Assembly (NCBI GenBank): GCA_002436105.1
Contig: DIXU01000020.1
Coordinates: 124,001-188,000, forward strand
Length of the DNA: 64,000 nt
Reading direction: 5' to 3'
Source: Candidatus Aminicenantes bacterium UBA6072
GTDB lineage: Bacteria > Acidobacteriota > Aminicenantia > UBA2199
Shown here: positions 23,885 to 33,219 of the stretch, in pieces
Position numbering within the stretch: the stretch's first letter is position 1
Layout of the letters: each line of letters begins with the position of its first letter
Notes under the pieces: generated by a model
Told to the model about the DNA's origin: nothing
Databases searched by the model: none
What the model saw: only the letters and a program-made list of their open reading frames with translations
Made by a program: the position numbers and the translations under genes

Positions 23885-24791
23885 GGCGCTTGAGCTTGTT
23901 GTACAGCGACTTGCGCGAGATGCCCAGGATGCGCGCCACCCGGCTCTTGTTGCGGTATTTGCGCAGCAGGTAGGCGGTGTACTCGGCCTCGACCTCGGCC
24001 AGGGTGCGCTCGCCGGAACGGATCAGGTCCAGGATGGGCCCCGGACGGTCCAGCAGGGCGGTCACGGCCGTCGCGTCCAGGTCGGCGCCGCGCACGGCCA
24101 GGCCGGCGACGAAGTTGTGCAGCTCGCGGACGTTCCCTGGCCAGGGATAGCGGCGCAGGCGCTGCTGCGCCTCGTCAGCGAGCGCGACGGCGACACCCCG
24201 GCCGGCGCAGAAGTGGCGCAGCAGGGGCAGGATGTCTCCCGGGCGTTCGCGCAGGGGCGGGATGTAGATGCTGACCGTCGAGATGCGGTAGAAAAGATCG
24301 GCGCGGAAAGCACCGCCGCGCACCTTGTCCTCGATCGTGGCATCGGCGGAAAAGAGGAAGCGCGCCGCGATGTCGACCTCGCCGGCGGAACCGAGGGGGA
24401 ACACCTTCCTGCGCTCGATGGCGCGCAGCAGCTTGGCCTGCATGGCCAGGCTCAGGAGGTCGATCTGGTTGAGGAAGATCGTGCCGTTCCCCGCCTGGCG
24501 CCATTTGCCCTCGCTGTCGCGATCGGCGCCCGTGAACGCTCCCTGGCGGTAGCCGAACCACTCGCTCTCCAGCAGGGTCTCCGGCACGTCGCCGCAGCCC
24601 AGGTTGAGCAGCGGCTGAAACGGGCTGGCGGCGGCGAGGGCCTCGGCCCAGAAATCCTTGCCGCTGCCGGTCTCGCCCCAGAGCAGCACCGGTGTGTCCA
24701 GCCCGGCGACGCGCTCCACGGCGGCCCGAACCGCCAGCGAAGCGGGATCGGCCAGGCTAGAGATCAGGGGAAAAATCGTAGCGCTTGGCAT
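23871..24791 (-). CDS. Sigma54-dependent AAA+ activator with altered Walker B
   Basis: This 306-aa protein has no receiver or sensor domain, only an AAA+ domain (about 15-240) and a Fis-type helix-turn-helix (EAEYTAYLLRKYRNKSRVA... ISRKSLYNKLK, about 260-306). Present are Walker A GETGSGKD, the sigma54-contacting loop GAFTGA, sensor I region FLFSADATIED, Arg finger region FRADLFYRI and PPLRERPGDILPLL. Walker B reads GTIFLNQIDLL, where family members have FLDEI: both the Mg-binding Asp and the catalytic Glu are replaced by their amides. I checked the codons (AAC CAG). Such a protein may bind ATP but should hydrolyse it poorly. The start overlaps rsfS by 35 nt; it is deep in the rplU operon, an unusual place for such a gene. 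Confidence 0.88.
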   Translation of the reverse strand: MPSATIFPLISSLADPASLAVRAAVERVAGLDTPVLLWGETGSGKDFWAEALAAASPFQPLLNLGCGDVPETLLESEWFGYRQGAFTGADRDSEGKWRQAGNGTIFLNQIDLLSLAMQAKLLRAIERRKVFPLGSAGEVDIAARFLFSADATIEDKVRGGAFRADLFYRISTVSIYIPPLRERPGDILPLLRHFCAGRGVAVALADEAQQRLRRYPWPGNVRELHNFVAGLAVRGADLDATAVTALLDRPGPILDLIRSGERTLAEVEAEYTAYLLRKYRNKSRVARILGISRKSLYNKLKRHERH

Positions 24792-25155
24792 CCATCCACA
24801 GCTTTTCCAGCGCGTACTTCTTGCGCCATTCGGCGGAAAAAATATTGACGATGAAGTCGACATAGTCGACCAGGATCCACTCGGCCGCCGTCTCGCCCTC
24901 GCTGCCCAGCGGATGCAGCCGCAGGTCCTTGCGGAGGCGGTCGCGCACGGCGTCGGCCAGGGCTTTGTTCTGGCGGGCCGAGTTGCCGCTGCAGACGACC
25001 AGGTAATCGGTCATTTCACTGAGCCCCTTCAGCTTGAGCACGGCGATCTTTTCCGCTTTCTTGTCCAGCAGGGCGGCCACGGCCCCCTTGACGGCGTCCG
25101 GAATGCGGCGCCGCTGCAGGTCCTCCAGGACGCGATCGTATTCATCCTTCTTCAT
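24757..25155 (-). CDS. rsfS: Ribosomal silencing factor RsfS
   Basis: A 132-aa RsfS/Iojap protein: KIAVLKLKGLSEMTDYLVVCSGNSARQ (given in parts: LSEMTDYLVVCSG is the family signature), then EGETAAEWILVDYVDFIVNIF and YALEKLW. It binds L14 of the large subunit and blocks subunit joining when nutrients fall. It overlaps nadD by 14 nt upstream and the AAA+ gene downstream. The nadD-rsfS-rlmH order is widely conserved, here interrupted by the AAA+ gene. Confidence 0.95.
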   Translation of the reverse strand: MKKDEYDRVLEDLQRRRIPDAVKGAVAALLDKKAEKIAVLKLKGLSEMTDYLVVCSGNSARQNKALADAVRDRLRKDLRLHPLGSEGETAAEWILVDYVDFIVNIFSAEWRKKYALEKLWMDAKRYDFSPDL

Positions 25156-25792
25156 ACAGTTTGATCTCCTCCATGATCTGTTGCACGTTGTGCTCCACGT
25201 AGGGCGAAATGTCCTGCCCGTGGGAGCGCTTGCGGCGAATGGCGGTGGCCGAAAGCTCCAGGTAATCCGAGACGTACGAATGCAGAAAGGCTCCCGGGGG
25301 CGGGTCCGCCTCGGGCAGGGCGGGGCCGAAGGGAATGCTCTCCTCGCGCAGCAGCCTCTCCACTTTCACCCGGTGCCCGGCACGGCGCAGGACGATGATG
25401 AAATAGACCTCGCGCAACACGAGGCGGTATTCCTTCCAGGTGCGGATCTTCAGGAAGCCTTCGCTGCCGGTGATGAAATAGAAACGCTCGCCGGCAGCGG
25501 CGGCGGCCTTCAGTTCGCGCAGGGTGTCGATGGTCCAGGAGTCGCCCTGGCGGCGCAGCTCCAGCTCGCATGTCTCCAGTCCTGGGTGCGGCCGCAGGGC
25601 GGCCTGCAGCATGGCCAGGCGCAATTCCGCCGGCGGCAAGGCCTGCCGCTTCTTGTGCGGTGGCCGGGCCGAGAGGATGTAGAGGACGCGGTCCAGGCCG
25701 AAGGCGGCCTTGATCTTCAGGCCCAGTTCGATATGCCCCCGGTGGACGGGATTGAACGTGCCGCCCAGCAGACCGGTCTTATGCCGGGTCAT
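25142..25792 (-). CDS. nadD: Nicotinate-nucleotide adenylyltransferase
   Basis: The protein is 216 aa. It has the nucleotidyltransferase signature GLLGGTFNPVHRGH near the N-terminus, PPHKK (substrate loop), SWTIDTLREL, FITGSEGFLKIRTWKEY and the C-terminal LSATAIRRK (ISSTxIR motif). It adenylates nicotinate mononucleotide to deamido-NAD in NAD synthesis. It overlaps obgE by 14 nt and rsfS by 14 nt, so the genes are coupled. Confidence 0.96.
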   Translation of the reverse strand: MTRHKTGLLGGTFNPVHRGHIELGLKIKAAFGLDRVLYILSARPPHKKRQALPPAELRLAMLQAALRPHPGLETCELELRRQGDSWTIDTLRELKAAAAAGERFYFITGSEGFLKIRTWKEYRLVLREVYFIIVLRRAGHRVKVERLLREESIPFGPALPEADPPPGAFLHSYVSDYLELSATAIRRKRSHGQDISPYVEHNVQQIMEEIKLYEEG

Positions 25793-26777
25793 GCGCAGAG
25801 AAGAGCAGTTTCTTCATTTTTTCCAGGTGGGTCGCTTTCAGTGCCGAGATCTCCACGAAGGGGATTTTACGCCGGCGGCAAAAATTCCGCAAGGCGTCGA
25901 TGCCATCGCGTTCCTTTTCCACCAGGTCGATCTTGTTGGCCAGGACCACCAATTTCTTGCGCAGCAGCTGCGGCTGGTAGCGTTCCAGCTCGTTCTCCAG
26001 GACCTCAAAGGTTTTCAGGGGGGGCAGGGAGCTGTAGGGCGAGACGTCGATGACGAACAGCAGGACGCGGGTGCGCTCGATGTGGCGCAGGAACTCCAGG
26101 CCCATGCCCTCGCCGCGGTGGGCGCCCTCCAGGATGCCGGGGATGTCGGCCACGATCAGGCTGCGCCCCTGGAAATCGACCACCCCCAGGTTGGGGGTCA
26201 GGGTGGTGAAGGGGTAGTCGGCGATCTTCGGCCGGGCGGCGCTGACCTTCGAGATCAGGGTCGATTTGCCGGCATTGGGCAGGCCGACCAGTCCGGCATA
26301 GGCGATGAGCTTCAGCTCGAGCACGACCTGGATGGCCTCGCCCCGCTCTCCCTTCTCGGCGCGGCGCGGCGCCTGGTTGACCGATGATTTGAAATGGACG
26401 TTGCCGCGGCCGCCCTTGCCGCCGCGGGCGATGACGAAGCGGCGGTCGAGACGGTCGAAGTCGAAGACCAGTTTCTCGTCGGGGTAGGTCTTGACGACGG
26501 TGCCGGCGGGAACCTTGAGCACGATGTCGGCCCCGTTGCGGCCGGTGCACTTGCGGCGGCCGCCGGCGCCGCCGCTTTCGGCGGCGAACTGGCGCTGGTA
26601 CTTGAAGTCGGTCAGGGATTGGCAGATGGGGCTGCTGACCAGGACGATGTCGCCGCCCTTGCCGCCGTCGCCGCCGTCGGGGCCGCCGCGGGGGATGAAT
26701 TTCTCGCGGCGGAAACTGCGCGAGCCGTCGCCGCCGTCGCCGGCGCGGAAAGAAACGATGACGCGATCAACGAACAT
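25779..26777 (-). CDS. obgE: Obg-family GTPase
   Basis: The protein is 332 aa. It has the glycine-rich Obg fold (FRAGDGGDGSRSFRREKF, GGPDGGDGGKGGD; about 1-157) and a G domain with G1 GLPNAGKSTLIS, switch/G3 DIPGILEGAHRGEGMG, G4 NKIDLV and G5 EISALK. There is no C-terminal OCT domain, so this is the short form. It acts in late large-subunit assembly and stress control. It follows rpmA by 62 bp and overlaps nadD by 14 nt. Confidence 0.96.
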   Translation of the reverse strand: MFVDRVIVSFRAGDGGDGSRSFRREKFIPRGGPDGGDGGKGGDIVLVSSPICQSLTDFKYQRQFAAESGGAGGRRKCTGRNGADIVLKVPAGTVVKTYPDEKLVFDFDRLDRRFVIARGGKGGRGNVHFKSSVNQAPRRAEKGERGEAIQVVLELKLIAYAGLVGLPNAGKSTLISKVSAARPKIADYPFTTLTPNLGVVDFQGRSLIVADIPGILEGAHRGEGMGLEFLRHIERTRVLLFVIDVSPYSSLPPLKTFEVLENELERYQPQLLRKKLVVLANKIDLVEKERDGIDALRNFCRRRKIPFVEISALKATHLEKMKKLLFSAHDPA

Positions 26778-26839
26778 GGGATGGCTGCCTCGGGTGCGGG
26801 AAAAAGCGGGCGGGGGAGGCGAACCGGCCCCGCCTCGGC

Positions 26840-27091
26840 CTAGCTGGGATCGACCTCAACGAACTTGCGGCCGGCACGGTCGACGAAACGCACCTTGCCG
26901 CTGGCCAGGGCGAACAGGGTGTCGTCCTTGCCGATGCCGACGTTCTTGCCGGGGCGGATGCGCGTGCCGCGCTGGCGCACGATGATGGAGCCGGCGTGGA
27001 TCTGCTCGCCGCCGAATTTCTTGACGCCGAGGCGCTTGGACGTGCTTTCACGGCCGTTCTTGGCGCTGCCGCCCGATTTCTTGTGTGCCAT
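26840..27091 (-). CDS. rpmA: 50S ribosomal protein L27
   Basis: This 83-aa protein is the normal length. It begins [16 protein letters not shown] and continues [24 protein letters not shown] and [15 protein letters not shown], as in L27. The N-terminus starts directly with the mature AHKK sequence, without the cleaved extension of Firmicutes. Its ATG overlaps the stop of rplU by one base. Confidence 0.98.
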   Translation of the reverse strand: MAHKKSGGSAKNGRESTSKRLGVKKFGGEQIHAGSIIVRQRGTRIRPGKNVGIGKDDTLFALASGKVRFVDRAGRKFVEVDPS

Positions 27092-27444
27092 TATTCCGTC
27101 TCCTTTTCCTTGGCCCTGGCGCTTGTCTTGATCTCGATCTTTTCGATCTGGATGCGGTGCAGCTTCTGCCGGTGGCCCTGGGACTTCTGGTAGCCCTTCT
27201 TGGGCTTGTACTTGAATATGCGGATCTTTTCGTCCTTGATCTCGCCGAGGACCTTGGCCTTGACCTTGGCGTTCTTGACGTAGGGATCGCCGATGAGCAC
27301 GTCTTTATCGCCCTGGACCAGCAGCACCGTATTCAGGCTGGCCGTGTCCTTTTTTACGAGCTCCGCGGGCAGCAGCTCGATCTCCAGTATATCGCCTTCG
27401 GCCACTTTATACTGCTTTCCGCCGGTTTCCAATATGGCAAACAT
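27091..27444 (-). CDS. rplU: 50S ribosomal protein L21
   Basis: This 117-aa protein starts [18 protein letters not shown], the L21 N-terminus, and contains [37 protein letters not shown] and the conserved [12 protein letters not shown]. The ATG at 27444 was chosen because AAGGAG lies 7 nt upstream; the ATG two codons earlier is too close to that site. L21 and L27 are always paired and start the operon that continues through obgE, nadD and rsfS. Confidence 0.98.
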   Translation of the reverse strand: MFAILETGGKQYKVAEGDILEIELLPAELVKKDTASLNTVLLVQGDKDVLIGDPYVKNAKVKAKVLGEIKDEKIRIFKYKPKKGYQKSQGHRQKLHRIQIEKIEIKTSARAKEKETE

Positions 27445-27466
27445 GATCATACTCCTTGGTTGGATG

Positions 27467-29095
27467 TCATTTTTTATACCATAAATCAGGCCCGGAGTCA
27501 ACCACGCCCAACCGCGGTTCGCCGGCCAGCGGAAAGGGCGGGCGGCCCTTCCAGAGGGGGATGGCCCGGGTCGTTTGCAGGTGCTCGATCAGGCCCACGG
27601 CCAGCTTGACCGTCTGCCGCAGCCCCTGCAGCTCCCAGGCGGGGTCGAATTCGTCGTCGACGGTGTGATAGGCGCCGCCCTTGAAAAACTCGGCCAGGCG
27701 GTTGCGGCCGGCGACGGTCCTTTCTCCCGCCGAGAGCCAGCAGGCCGGGATCCCGGCCTGGGCGAAGGGAAACTGGTCGGAACGGAAGAACAGCCCCTGG
27801 TCGGACATGGAGAACGGCGTATAGTTCAGCCCCTGGCCGGCGGCCACCTTTCGCAGCATCCCCTCCAGGGTCGAATATTGCGCCCCCTCGGCGAACATGT
27901 CCGGGCTCTTCTCCCAGACCGGCGTGGATTCGAAATTGATGTTGGCCACGATCTCCCGGGGATCGGCCCGGGAAACGAAATGTTTCGCGCCCAGCAGTCC
28001 GGCTTCCTCGGCCTGGCAGGCCAGGAAGGTCAGGCCGAAATGAAGCTCGCGCCCGGCCTCGGCGTAGACCTTGGCCACCATGGCCAGGGCGGCCACGGCC
28101 GCGCCGTTGTCGATGGCGCCGTTAAAGATCTGGTCTCCCGCTCTCCGCTCGTCGCGCCCCAGGTGGTCGATATGGGCGCTGAGGACGATGCGTTTTCCCG
28201 AGCTGCCCGGCAGCTCGGCGATGACGTTGCGCGCCGCCAGCGTGCGGGAGGCATTGCGGCCGGAGATGCGCACCTTGAATCCCAGGTCGACGGGGCGGAA
28301 GTCGCGGCGCAGGGACCGGGCGTACAGGCGGTCCAGGTCGAAGCGGCGCCCGGCCAGGAGCGAGCGCAGGCTGTCCTCGCGGACCCAGCCGCGGAACACC
28401 GGGCCTTGATCCAGGTCGGCGGGCAGGTGCAGCTCCTCTCCCGACCAGGAGTTGCGCACCACATCCCAGCCGTAGCCGGCCGTGGGGGTGGTGTGGATGA
28501 GCAGGATGGCCCTGGCGCCGGCGCGGGTGGCTTCCTCGATCTTGTAGGTCCAGCGGCCGAAATAGGTCAGGGCCTTGCCGTCGAAAATGCGGGGCAGGAA
28601 CAGCCCCGGGTCGTTGACGCGCACCACCAGCACTTTGCCCCGCAGGTCGGTTTGCTTGTAGTCGTCCCAATCCCAGAGCTCCGTGCGGATGCCGAAGCCG
28701 GCGAACACGGCGTCGCCTTCCAGGCTGAACTCGCCTTCCGGGCCGACATGGCTGCCGACGATCTCTTCGCCGAACGCCAGGTCGCGCCCGCCGGCCGCTG
28801 CGCTCAGCGCCGCGAGCCGGAAGCCGTGCAGCGTGAAGGGCTGGAAGCGGCTCCGCAGCCCGAGCCCCTTGAACAGGGCATGCAGGTAGTTTTCGGCCAG
28901 CTCGCCGCCGCGGGTGCCGGGGGCGCGCCCCTCCAGGGCGTCGGCGCTGAGAAACTCGATCACGCTCTGCAGCTGGCCCTTGCCGAGTCGGTCGCAGCGC
29001 TCCTGCAGGCGGCCGCTCGCGTCGTTTCCCGTTACGGCTGCAGCGCCTGCCGCGAAAACCGCCATGGGGATGAGAATGATCGGGAGCCATTTCAT
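27467..29095 (-). CDS. Secreted M28-family metallopeptidase with PA-like insert
   Basis: A 542-aa protein with a signal peptide (KWLPIILIPMAVFAAGAAA) and an M28 peptidase core. The zinc ligands are visible in order: VLSAHIDHLGRD (His, Asp), FNGAIDNGAAVAALA (bridging Asp), CQAEEAGLLGAKHF (general-base Glu plus ligand Glu), NINFES (where many members have Asp) and AYHTVDDEFD (His). A protease-associated-like segment lies about 110-250 (VRVNDPGLFLP ... ARAILLIHTTPTAGYGW). Family members are mostly aminopeptidases. The true start is the ATG at 29095 with GGAGG 6 nt upstream. It follows nifU by 88 bp. It is probably periplasmic or surface exposed and supplies amino acids. Confidence 0.9.
   Translation of the reverse strand: MKWLPIILIPMAVFAAGAAAVTGNDASGRLQERCDRLGKGQLQSVIEFLSADALEGRAPGTRGGELAENYLHALFKGLGLRSRFQPFTLHGFRLAALSAAAGGRDLAFGEEIVGSHVGPEGEFSLEGDAVFAGFGIRTELWDWDDYKQTDLRGKVLVVRVNDPGLFLPRIFDGKALTYFGRWTYKIEEATRAGARAILLIHTTPTAGYGWDVVRNSWSGEELHLPADLDQGPVFRGWVREDSLRSLLAGRRFDLDRLYARSLRRDFRPVDLGFKVRISGRNASRTLAARNVIAELPGSSGKRIVLSAHIDHLGRDERRAGDQIFNGAIDNGAAVAALAMVAKVYAEAGRELHFGLTFLACQAEEAGLLGAKHFVSRADPREIVANINFESTPVWEKSPDMFAEGAQYSTLEGMLRKVAAGQGLNYTPFSMSDQGLFFRSDQFPFAQAGIPACWLSAGERTVAGRNRLAEFFKGGAYHTVDDEFDPAWELQGLRQTVKLAVGLIEHLQTTRAIPLWKGRPPFPLAGEPRLGVVDSGPDLWYKK
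27473..27501 (-). promoter_or_regulatory. Promoter of the rplU operon
   Basis: Minus strand TTGACT (27501-27496), a 17-nt spacer and TATAAA (27478-27473), leaving about 22 nt of leader before rplU. The promoter lies inside the last codons of the upstream M28 peptidase gene. Confidence 0.65.
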
Positions 29096-29183
29096 GCTGC
29101 GCCTCCATTTCCCGCCGTTGACTTTTTTATTTCTCACTTTTCTCCCGCCGGGGACGCCGGCCGGTCCGCAGCGGTATGCCCGG

Positions 29184-30167
29184 CTACAGCGGGATGACGC
29201 GGATGGTCTTGTCCAGCTCCTGGCGCAGCATGTTCTCAATGAACTGCAGGGTGCCGCGGGTGCTGCTGATGCAGCCGCGGCAGGCGCCCAGGTAGCGGAT
29301 GTAGACGCTGACCGTTCCGGGTTCGCCGGCCGTGCCCCTGGATTCGCGGATGTCGACGATCTCCAGGCTGCCGCCGTCGGCGGCCAGCATGGGCCGGACT
29401 TTTTCATCGAGCGCCGTCTCGATGGCCCGGTGCTTCTGGATCAGGTTCTTGGACTGGAAGTCGCCGGCGTCGGCCTGGACAAGGAGCCTCTCCTTCTCCA
29501 TCCCGGCGCGGGTGTCGCGCAGGATGTCGACGAGGTAATGCCTGCGCTTCTCGTGGCCGCCCGGGCGGATGCACGACTTGCAGAAGGCGCCGGCCTTGGT
29601 GTACTGGGTGATCTCCTCGACCGTCTTGAGGTCGTTGATGCGGATGACGTCCTGGATGGTGCGCAGGCTGACTCGGGCGCACTCGCAGACGATATCCTCC
29701 TCGGCCAGGGTGGCGATGTCCACGCCCTTGTAGATCGAGGCCGCCTTCTTGATCACGTCGTAGGCCATGACGCTGCAATGCATTTTCTGCGGCGGTATGG
29801 CCGGGGTGCCGTCGATGTCGCGCAGGGATTTCTCCACCTCGATGTTGGTGATCTTCATGGCCTCGTCGACGGTCTTGCCCACCGACAGCTCGGCCATCAT
29901 GTCGGAAGAGGCGATGGCCGTGCCGCAGCCGAAGCTCTTGAAGCGGGCCAGCAGGATGCGGTCGGTCTTGGGATCGACGGCCCAATAGAGGCGCACGGCG
30001 TCGCCGCAGGATTCGGCGCCCCAGTCGGCCACGACCAGGCGCGCTCCCAGGGAACGCGCCTCCTCCTCGCTGATCTCGCCCCGGTGGCGGGGGTCGTTCA
30101 TGCGCTCGCTGACTTTCGCCGAATACTGCTCCCAGAGGGAGCCGCCGATCAGGTCGTTCTTTGCCAT
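29184..30167 (-). CDS. nifU: Fe-S cluster scaffold NifU (three-domain)
   Basis: This 327-aa protein has the full NifU architecture. The IscU-type N-terminal domain has scaffold Cys in ESCGDAVRLYW, FGCGTAIASSDMMAE and KMHCSVMAYD. The central [2Fe-2S] BFD-like domain has CECARVSLRTIQD ... AFCKSCIRPGG. The C-terminal Nfu domain has VRPMLAADGGSLEIVDI and YLGACRGCISS. NifU assembles clusters from sulfur delivered by NifS. No nitrogenase genes are visible, and in anaerobes this pair often serves general cluster assembly, so it is not evidence for nitrogen fixation. The ATG at 30167 lies 26 bp after nifS with a GAGG site. Confidence 0.96.
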   Translation of the reverse strand: MAKNDLIGGSLWEQYSAKVSERMNDPRHRGEISEEEARSLGARLVVADWGAESCGDAVRLYWAVDPKTDRILLARFKSFGCGTAIASSDMMAELSVGKTVDEAMKITNIEVEKSLRDIDGTPAIPPQKMHCSVMAYDVIKKAASIYKGVDIATLAEEDIVCECARVSLRTIQDVIRINDLKTVEEITQYTKAGAFCKSCIRPGGHEKRRHYLVDILRDTRAGMEKERLLVQADAGDFQSKNLIQKHRAIETALDEKVRPMLAADGGSLEIVDIRESRGTAGEPGTVSVYIRYLGACRGCISSTRGTLQFIENMLRQELDKTIRVIPL

Positions 30168-30193
30168 TTTGCCTCGCTCGTGAGTGCCGCCGC

Positions 30194-31381
<1,188 letters not shown>

Positions 31382-32008
31382 TCATCCCGTCATTATAGTT
31401 TCAATTCCCGGCCAATGCAAGGGATGCCGGAAAAACCTTTTACTGTCGGACTTGTCGGGGCTATTTTTTCGCCTGCAGATCCTCGGCCAGGCGATGGTAT
31501 TTTTCGTGGATGCCGGCGCCGACCTCTCGCGCTCCATCCGCTCGAAATCCCACAGCAGCGCCTCCTGGTCCTCCGCGCTCAGCAGGCGGTCGGCCATGGG
31601 GAAGAAGGCGTGGTCCTCCTTGTGGATGTGCGCCCGCAGCAGCGCGATGTAGCCGGCGAGATTCTCGCGCAGCTTCGCCAATGCGCCGTGTTCGCCGCGG
31701 CCGACCCCTTCCAGGGCGGCGGCTGCGGCCGCGGCCAGGGCCCGTCCCTGGGCATGCTCGAGCAGCATGACGGCGATGGGGCCGCTCTGGGCAGGCATGC
31801 CTTTCTCCACCAGGCGCTTGAACAACAGCCCCTCCTCCTTGGCGTGGTGGCAGCGGTCGGCGAAGTTGCGGATGAAATCGACGGCCTGGATCAGTTTGGC
31901 CGCGTCCGGCGGCCGACCCTTGTCGATGCGCGCGATCTCCGTTTCGCCCCAATCCAGGACCTTCTTGATCAGGCGGTGTTCATCCGTCAGCATGTCCGTC
32001 GCGGTCAT
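31382..32008 (-). CDS. Hemerythrin-domain protein, apparently frameshifted near the 3' end
   Basis: The protein starts TATDMLTDEHRLIKKVLDW and has the hemerythrin-like four-helix bundle with metal-binding His/Glu in DEHRLI, CHHAKEEGLLFKRL, MLLEHAQGRAL and LRAHIHKEDHAFFPMAD. It probably binds a di-iron centre for O2, NO or redox sensing. The open frame continues to 31382 as an unnatural Arg/Ser/Pro-rich tail. In another frame the sequence after ERMERE continues VGAGIHEKYHRLAEDLQAKK and stops at 31461, a normal end for this family. A repeated GA in GAGAGG near 31523-31530 marks the shift. It may be a sequencing error or a real mutation. The start ATG at 32008 has GGAGGAG upstream. Confidence 0.8.
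   Translation of the reverse strand: MTATDMLTDEHRLIKKVLDWGETEIARIDKGRPPDAAKLIQAVDFIRNFADRCHHAKEEGLLFKRLVEKGMPAQSGPIAVMLLEHAQGRALAAAAAAALEGVGRGEHGALAKLRENLAGYIALLRAHIHKEDHAFFPMADRLLSAEDQEALLWDFERMERERSAPASTKNTIAWPRICRRKNSPDKSDSKRFFRHPLHWPGIETIMTG
31392..31420 (-). promoter_or_regulatory. Promoter of nifSU
   Basis: Minus strand TTGCAT (31420-31415), a 17-nt spacer and a perfect TATAAT (31397-31392); start expected near 31385, 16 nt before the nifS ATG, with GGAG between. It lies inside the 3' tail of the open hemerythrin reading frame, which argues that the tail is not real coding sequence. Confidence 0.7.
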
Positions 32009-32040
32009 GGGCTCCTCCATTTTTGGGCCTGTGGCGGCCC

Positions 32041-32367
32041 TCATTTCTTGGTTTTGTTCCCGGCGCGGATCATGGTCAGCATCATCTTGAACGGGGTGAG
32101 CGCCTTGAGGGCGTGCGGCTGGTTGGCGGGCATGATGATCATTTCCCCGGAGCCGACCTTGTACGGAACGCCGGCGATGCGGATCTCGGCCTCGCCGTCG
32201 CTGACCTGGACCAGGGCGTCGAACGGCGCCGTGTGCTCGCTCAGCGCCTGTCCTTCGTCAAAGGCGAACAGGGTGACCGTGCCGGCCTCCTTCTCCACCA
32301 GGGTCCTGCTGACCACGGCCCCCTTCTGGTAGGCGACCAGTTCATTCAGGTTCATTACTTCGCTCAT
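32041..32367 (-). CDS. Small cupin-domain protein
   Basis: The protein is 108 aa with one cupin barrel. Motif 1 is degenerate (EGQALSEHTAPFDALVQVSDGEAEI, one clear His) and motif 2 is SGEMIIMPANQPHALKAL with its His. The sequence resembles small stand-alone cupins often found beside redox regulators. Because one His of motif 1 is missing, metal binding is uncertain. It lies 15 bp after the ferredoxin-like gene and 32 bp before the hemerythrin gene, in the TetR-led operon. Confidence 0.88.
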   Translation of the reverse strand: MSEVMNLNELVAYQKGAVVSRTLVEKEAGTVTLFAFDEGQALSEHTAPFDALVQVSDGEAEIRIAGVPYKVGSGEMIIMPANQPHALKALTPFKMMLTMIRAGNKTKK

Positions 32368-32382
32368 GGTTTTCTCCTTGGA

Positions 32383-33219
32383 TCAATTTTTAGCCAGCAG
32401 CCTGCCCTGGATCGAGATGGTGTAGTCATGGATGGGGATGTCCTTGCCGGAGCGGGCCAGGGCCTGGATTACCAGGGCCGTCGTCCCCGAGCAGCAGGGG
32501 ACCTCCATGTGGGCGATGTGCAGCGAACGAATGTCGTGCAGCTGGAAGATCGCCGTCAATTTGGCCAGGTACTGTTCATTGGCATGATCCAATTTGGGGC
32601 AGAAGATGATCGGGATCCTGCCCCTGACGAAATCCTCATGGAACGAGGCATGGGCGAAGGGGACGCAATCGGCGGCGATGAGCAGCTCGGCGCCGTCGAA
32701 CATGGATGACTGCGGGTTGAGCAGGTGCAGCTGCACCGGCCAGGTGCGCAGCTGCGATGGAGTTTCCGCCCCGGCCTCGCTGGCGGCCCCGGGCACCTTC
32801 CCCCCCCGGCGGTTGAGTTCCCGCAGCCCAGGGCAGCTCCGCGGCGCTGCCTGCGCCCCCGGGGCCGCGGACGGCTCCGGGATGCCTTTCTCGCGCAGGT
32901 ACTGCCGCGCCTGCTCCAGATAGCCCTGCTCATCATGGGCGGCCAGGTGGTCGAGGTGGGCGCGGATGACGTTCGCTCCCTGGGCGGCGATGTTCTCCAT
33001 GACCCGGCGTTCATCGTAGGGCTCGGCCTCCCGTTCCTCAACGTGGATGGCGCCCAGCGGGCAGGTGCCGATGCAGGCGCCCAGGCCGTCGCAGAACAGG
33101 TCGGATACCAGCCGCGCCTTGTTGTCGATGAGCTGCAGCGCCCCCTCGGGGCAGTTGGGCAGGCACTGGCCGCAGCCATTGCACAGGTCCTGGTCGATGC
33201 GGATGATCTTTCTTTTCAT
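32383..33219 (-). CDS. Dicluster 4Fe-4S ferredoxin-domain protein
   Basis: The protein is 278 aa. The N-terminus carries two [4Fe-4S] motifs: CNGCGQCLPNCPEGAL and CDGLGACIGTCPLGAI (the second lacks one Cys spacing of the standard CxxCxxC, reading CDGLGAC). A Pro/Ala-rich linker follows (about 120-160), then a C-terminal domain with conserved Cys (AADCVPFAH, IIFCPKLDH, MEVPCCSGTTALV) that may hold another metal or a thiol centre. The ATG at 33219 has AAGGAGA upstream and overlaps the tetR stop by 4 nt. Proteins of this layout are common in anaerobes but lack an assigned reaction. Context suggests a role in redox or reactive-nitrogen response. Confidence 0.85.
   Translation of the reverse strand: MKRKIIRIDQDLCNGCGQCLPNCPEGALQLIDNKARLVSDLFCDGLGACIGTCPLGAIHVEEREAEPYDERRVMENIAAQGANVIRAHLDHLAAHDEQGYLEQARQYLREKGIPEPSAAPGAQAAPRSCPGLRELNRRGGKVPGAASEAGAETPSQLRTWPVQLHLLNPQSSMFDGAELLIAADCVPFAHASFHEDFVRGRIPIIFCPKLDHANEQYLAKLTAIFQLHDIRSLHIAHMEVPCCSGTTALVIQALARSGKDIPIHDYTISIQGRLLAKN

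Noticed and set aside
29096..29407. Extended N-terminus of the M28 peptidase
   Set aside because: The extension is an out-of-frame copy of the nifU 3' end and would bury the signal peptide.
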